A stretch of DNA of 64,000 bases from Zeus faber. Lineage: Eukaryota; Chordata; Actinopteri; Zeiformes; Zeidae. The notes under the pieces were generated by a model. That model was not told where the DNA came from and did not search any database. It saw only the letters and a program-made list of their open reading frames with translations. Below are positions 60,740 to 64,000 of this stretch, one piece after another; position 1 is the first letter of the stretch, and each line of letters opens with the position of its first letter. Both the position numbers and the translations under genes were made by a program. Where the stretch lies: assembly GCA_960531495.1 (NCBI GenBank), contig OY482863.1, forward strand, positions 8,105,500 through 8,169,499, read 5' to 3'.

Positions 60740-62050
60740 TTGCAACCTCAAATTTAAGTGCTGAGCACCTGTTTCTAGAATCAACTAGATACAAGTGCAA
60801 GATGTTGGAAGGAATCAGATTAAATGTAATGTTATTAGTTTTTATTAGTTTTTCTGTCTATGTAAGTGCAATAGTACACAGTACTCATATGTTGTTGGTG
60901 CATTATGTCTATACAACAACTTAAAACTAGTGTTATGCAGCTTACTTTGTAAATAGGTGAGGAATTCTTTCGAATCAAAGCTTGTAGGCTTTCAATTTCA
61001 AACACACTTATGGTAAGCCTCAGCCGTGGGGCTTGCACAAGAAGAAGGACAAATACGAATAAATAGGATGTTTGGATTTCAAAAATCATGTAATGTTATA
61101 TTTGTGAAAAAAATATCACATACTTGTGCCTCTTAAATGATTCCAGGTTGCGCCTCATTGTCATCAATACACCACTTTCCAACACGGTCTTCAGTACTGG
61201 ACAGAGAGGACCTTCATACCCAGAGCTTGATGTGGCTATTTTCCAATTGCGCATTTGGGGGGCGGTCGGTTGATGTTTTTCTCACATCTCTTCCCGGCTG
61301 TGCTTATGGGCAATGTTGGTTGAAGATGGTTGGAAACTAGGGCAGATGGTCTCAACTGAGTACTCTATAATGGATTGTGCCTTTGGTAGTACAGATAACC
61401 TGATGAATGCTCAGTCTACCTTTGATGGCGGGAAGCTCTTTCGGAGGGAGTGCGCTTACTCTCGCTATGTGTTCCTCCTCCACGTCGACGAGCTTGACTT
61501 TAGTGATAGGTAGGAGTGTGTCATAGAGGGCTTTGATTGGGCCATCTGTGTCTCTGCAGTTTGTTATATGGTGTCTCCAACTCCATCAGCAGGCCCTTTT
61601 CCATGACCAGCTTCCGGGTAACCCCCGTTAATGGCAGCGAATCCCATCTCAAATGGGATGATGCTCGAGAGATAAAAGTTCTTGTTCCCTGGATAGGGCA
61701 TTGTTGGCCCAATCGCTGATGAATAACAATTGTTGGACCCTGGGATGATTCTCCTTTAAGAACTGGGAGATTTGGATGTAGCTGAGCCCGAACGGCAGGG
61801 GGATCGCCTTTCATGGATGGAGATAAGGCGCGGTATCTGCGGTGTATACAACAGCATTGTGAAGTGTTGTCTGCCTGTGTGTTTGAAGTGCACCTGTTGC
61901 ACCTTCTTTGTGTATTTGCACTGCCAGTTTTCTGCCTAGTCCAAGTGAAGAATAGTTTAGTCTTCCTTCAGAGTTCAAGTGATGTAGCTGTAGCTGTGTG
62001 TATGGATGTTTTTAGGGGTTGCACCTCCCAATAGAATAATTTAATGCTGA
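60740..62050. other. Intergenic, no gene recognised
   Basis: The stretch 61140-61810 looks coding-like on the minus strand (open pieces, moderate GC) but I recognise no family. It may be a degraded mobile element. Confidence 0.35.
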
Positions 62051-62443
62051 ATGTCCTTAAAAACCCAGGAATTCATAATTGACCCCCGGAGTAAAGACAA
62101 CCCCACCCCACACTGCCCAATCTGCATCAACAGTGAAACAGCTGAGGTAGTGGAGAGCTTCAAATACCCTGGAATGACGCTCGATACGACCAGAACACCA
62201 CCACAGCCAACAATGCTGCCAACAGAGGGCTCTTGGTCTTTGCTATCCGCAAACTCGAGGCACCCCACGTCAAATCTCACCCCCCTGCTGCTCCTGTACA
62301 GGAAGCGTCATAGGGTCCGTCCTCCTCCACTGCTCCATCTGCTACGTCACCGTGCTCACCGTCACTCATGGAAACAAACTTCTCAAAACCGCACACCCAG
62401 CCTCCGAGATCTTCGGTCTCCAAATTTCAACTGGAAGACATAG
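62051..62443 (+). pseudogene. LINE ORF2 fragment (L2/CR1- or Rex-like)
   Basis: Reads LKTQEFIIDPRSK, PICINSETAEVVESFKYPGM then TLDTT, matching the post-catalytic region of non-LTR reverse transcriptases (usual K.E.I.D.R ... V..FKYLG). The next part, in shifted frames, loses similarity. The catalytic domain is not present next to it. Confidence 0.65.
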
Positions 62444-62692
62444 TATGAATATGAATCGATCTAGAAAGTAGCACATAAATATGGATTTTGTATATATTTA
62501 ACTTATTACTGTCTCAATGAATGCCTCAGATTGAAATGGATCCTGACATGATCTTAATAAATATCTATGGTTGGAAGACTTGATTGTGTTTTTCAAATTT
62601 GTTTTTTAATGTGGGACAGCAATTTGAACTAATTGGGTAGAATCGCTCATATATTCAGGACATACTGTGTACTGTATGTATGTGTGTGTATG

Positions 62693-64000
<1,308 letters not shown>

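Overview
This is a vertebrate nuclear window, most likely from a teleost fish. Evidence: one intronless protein arginine methyltransferase 6 gene, a fish-type transposable element load (Tc1, pogo/Tigger, hAT, L1 and L2 LINEs, a tRNA-derived SINE, Ty3/Gypsy fossils), very long CA/GT and AT microsatellites, and AT-rich intergenic DNA with short GC-rich blocks. Only one host protein gene can be supported. The rest is repeat-rich intergenic DNA. I can compare with known families only from memory, so family names are at the level of clade or superfamily.

Layout. 1-5.3 kb: a decayed L1-type LINE, with a solo LTR inserted in it and a tRNA-SINE inserted in that LTR. 6.2-7.9 kb: a Tc1 relic split by a 597-bp terminal-inverted-repeat element. 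9.55-9.83 kb: an LTR-like solo unit. 12.3-13.1 kb: three perfect hairpin sequences. 14.9-15.8 kb: a microsatellite cluster. 16.7-19.9 kb: a broken Ty3/Gypsy element with another solo LTR inside. 20-31.8 kb: mostly unannotated DNA with simple repeats, a 200-bp tandem pair and AT fold-backs. 31.8-33.4 kb: a pogo/Tigger transposon with matching ends, TA flanks and an uninterrupted 435-codon transposase. 34.4 kb: a 31-bp-arm perfect hairpin. 36.9-37.7 kb and 44-46 kb: Tc1 copies joined to the same LTR-like fragment. 38.9-40.5 kb: a 12-bp minisatellite split by the 3' end of an L2-like LINE. 45.4-49.7 kb: a packed run of a Tigger derivative, a hAT relic and a 5'-truncated Ty3/Gypsy fossil. 51-54.1 kb: microsatellites. 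57.2-58.8 kb: PRMT6 with promoter and polyadenylation signal. 59.7-60.7 kb: a non-autonomous inverted-repeat transposon. 62 kb: a LINE fragment. 62.8-64 kb: unannotated DNA with a regulatory look.

PRMT6 acts alone here; no operon-like or pathway grouping exists. Its promoter is TATA-less and GC-rich with two inverted ZNF143/SBS-like sites and an ETS core. The long non-coding blocks around it that lack repeats, some rich in homeodomain-like TAAT/ATTA words, are candidates for conserved regulatory sequence, but this is inference from composition. No previously unknown multi-gene system was found. The most unusual items are the apparently intact Tigger element, the perfect abutting palindromes, the recurring LTR-Tc1 junction and the LINE-split minisatellite.
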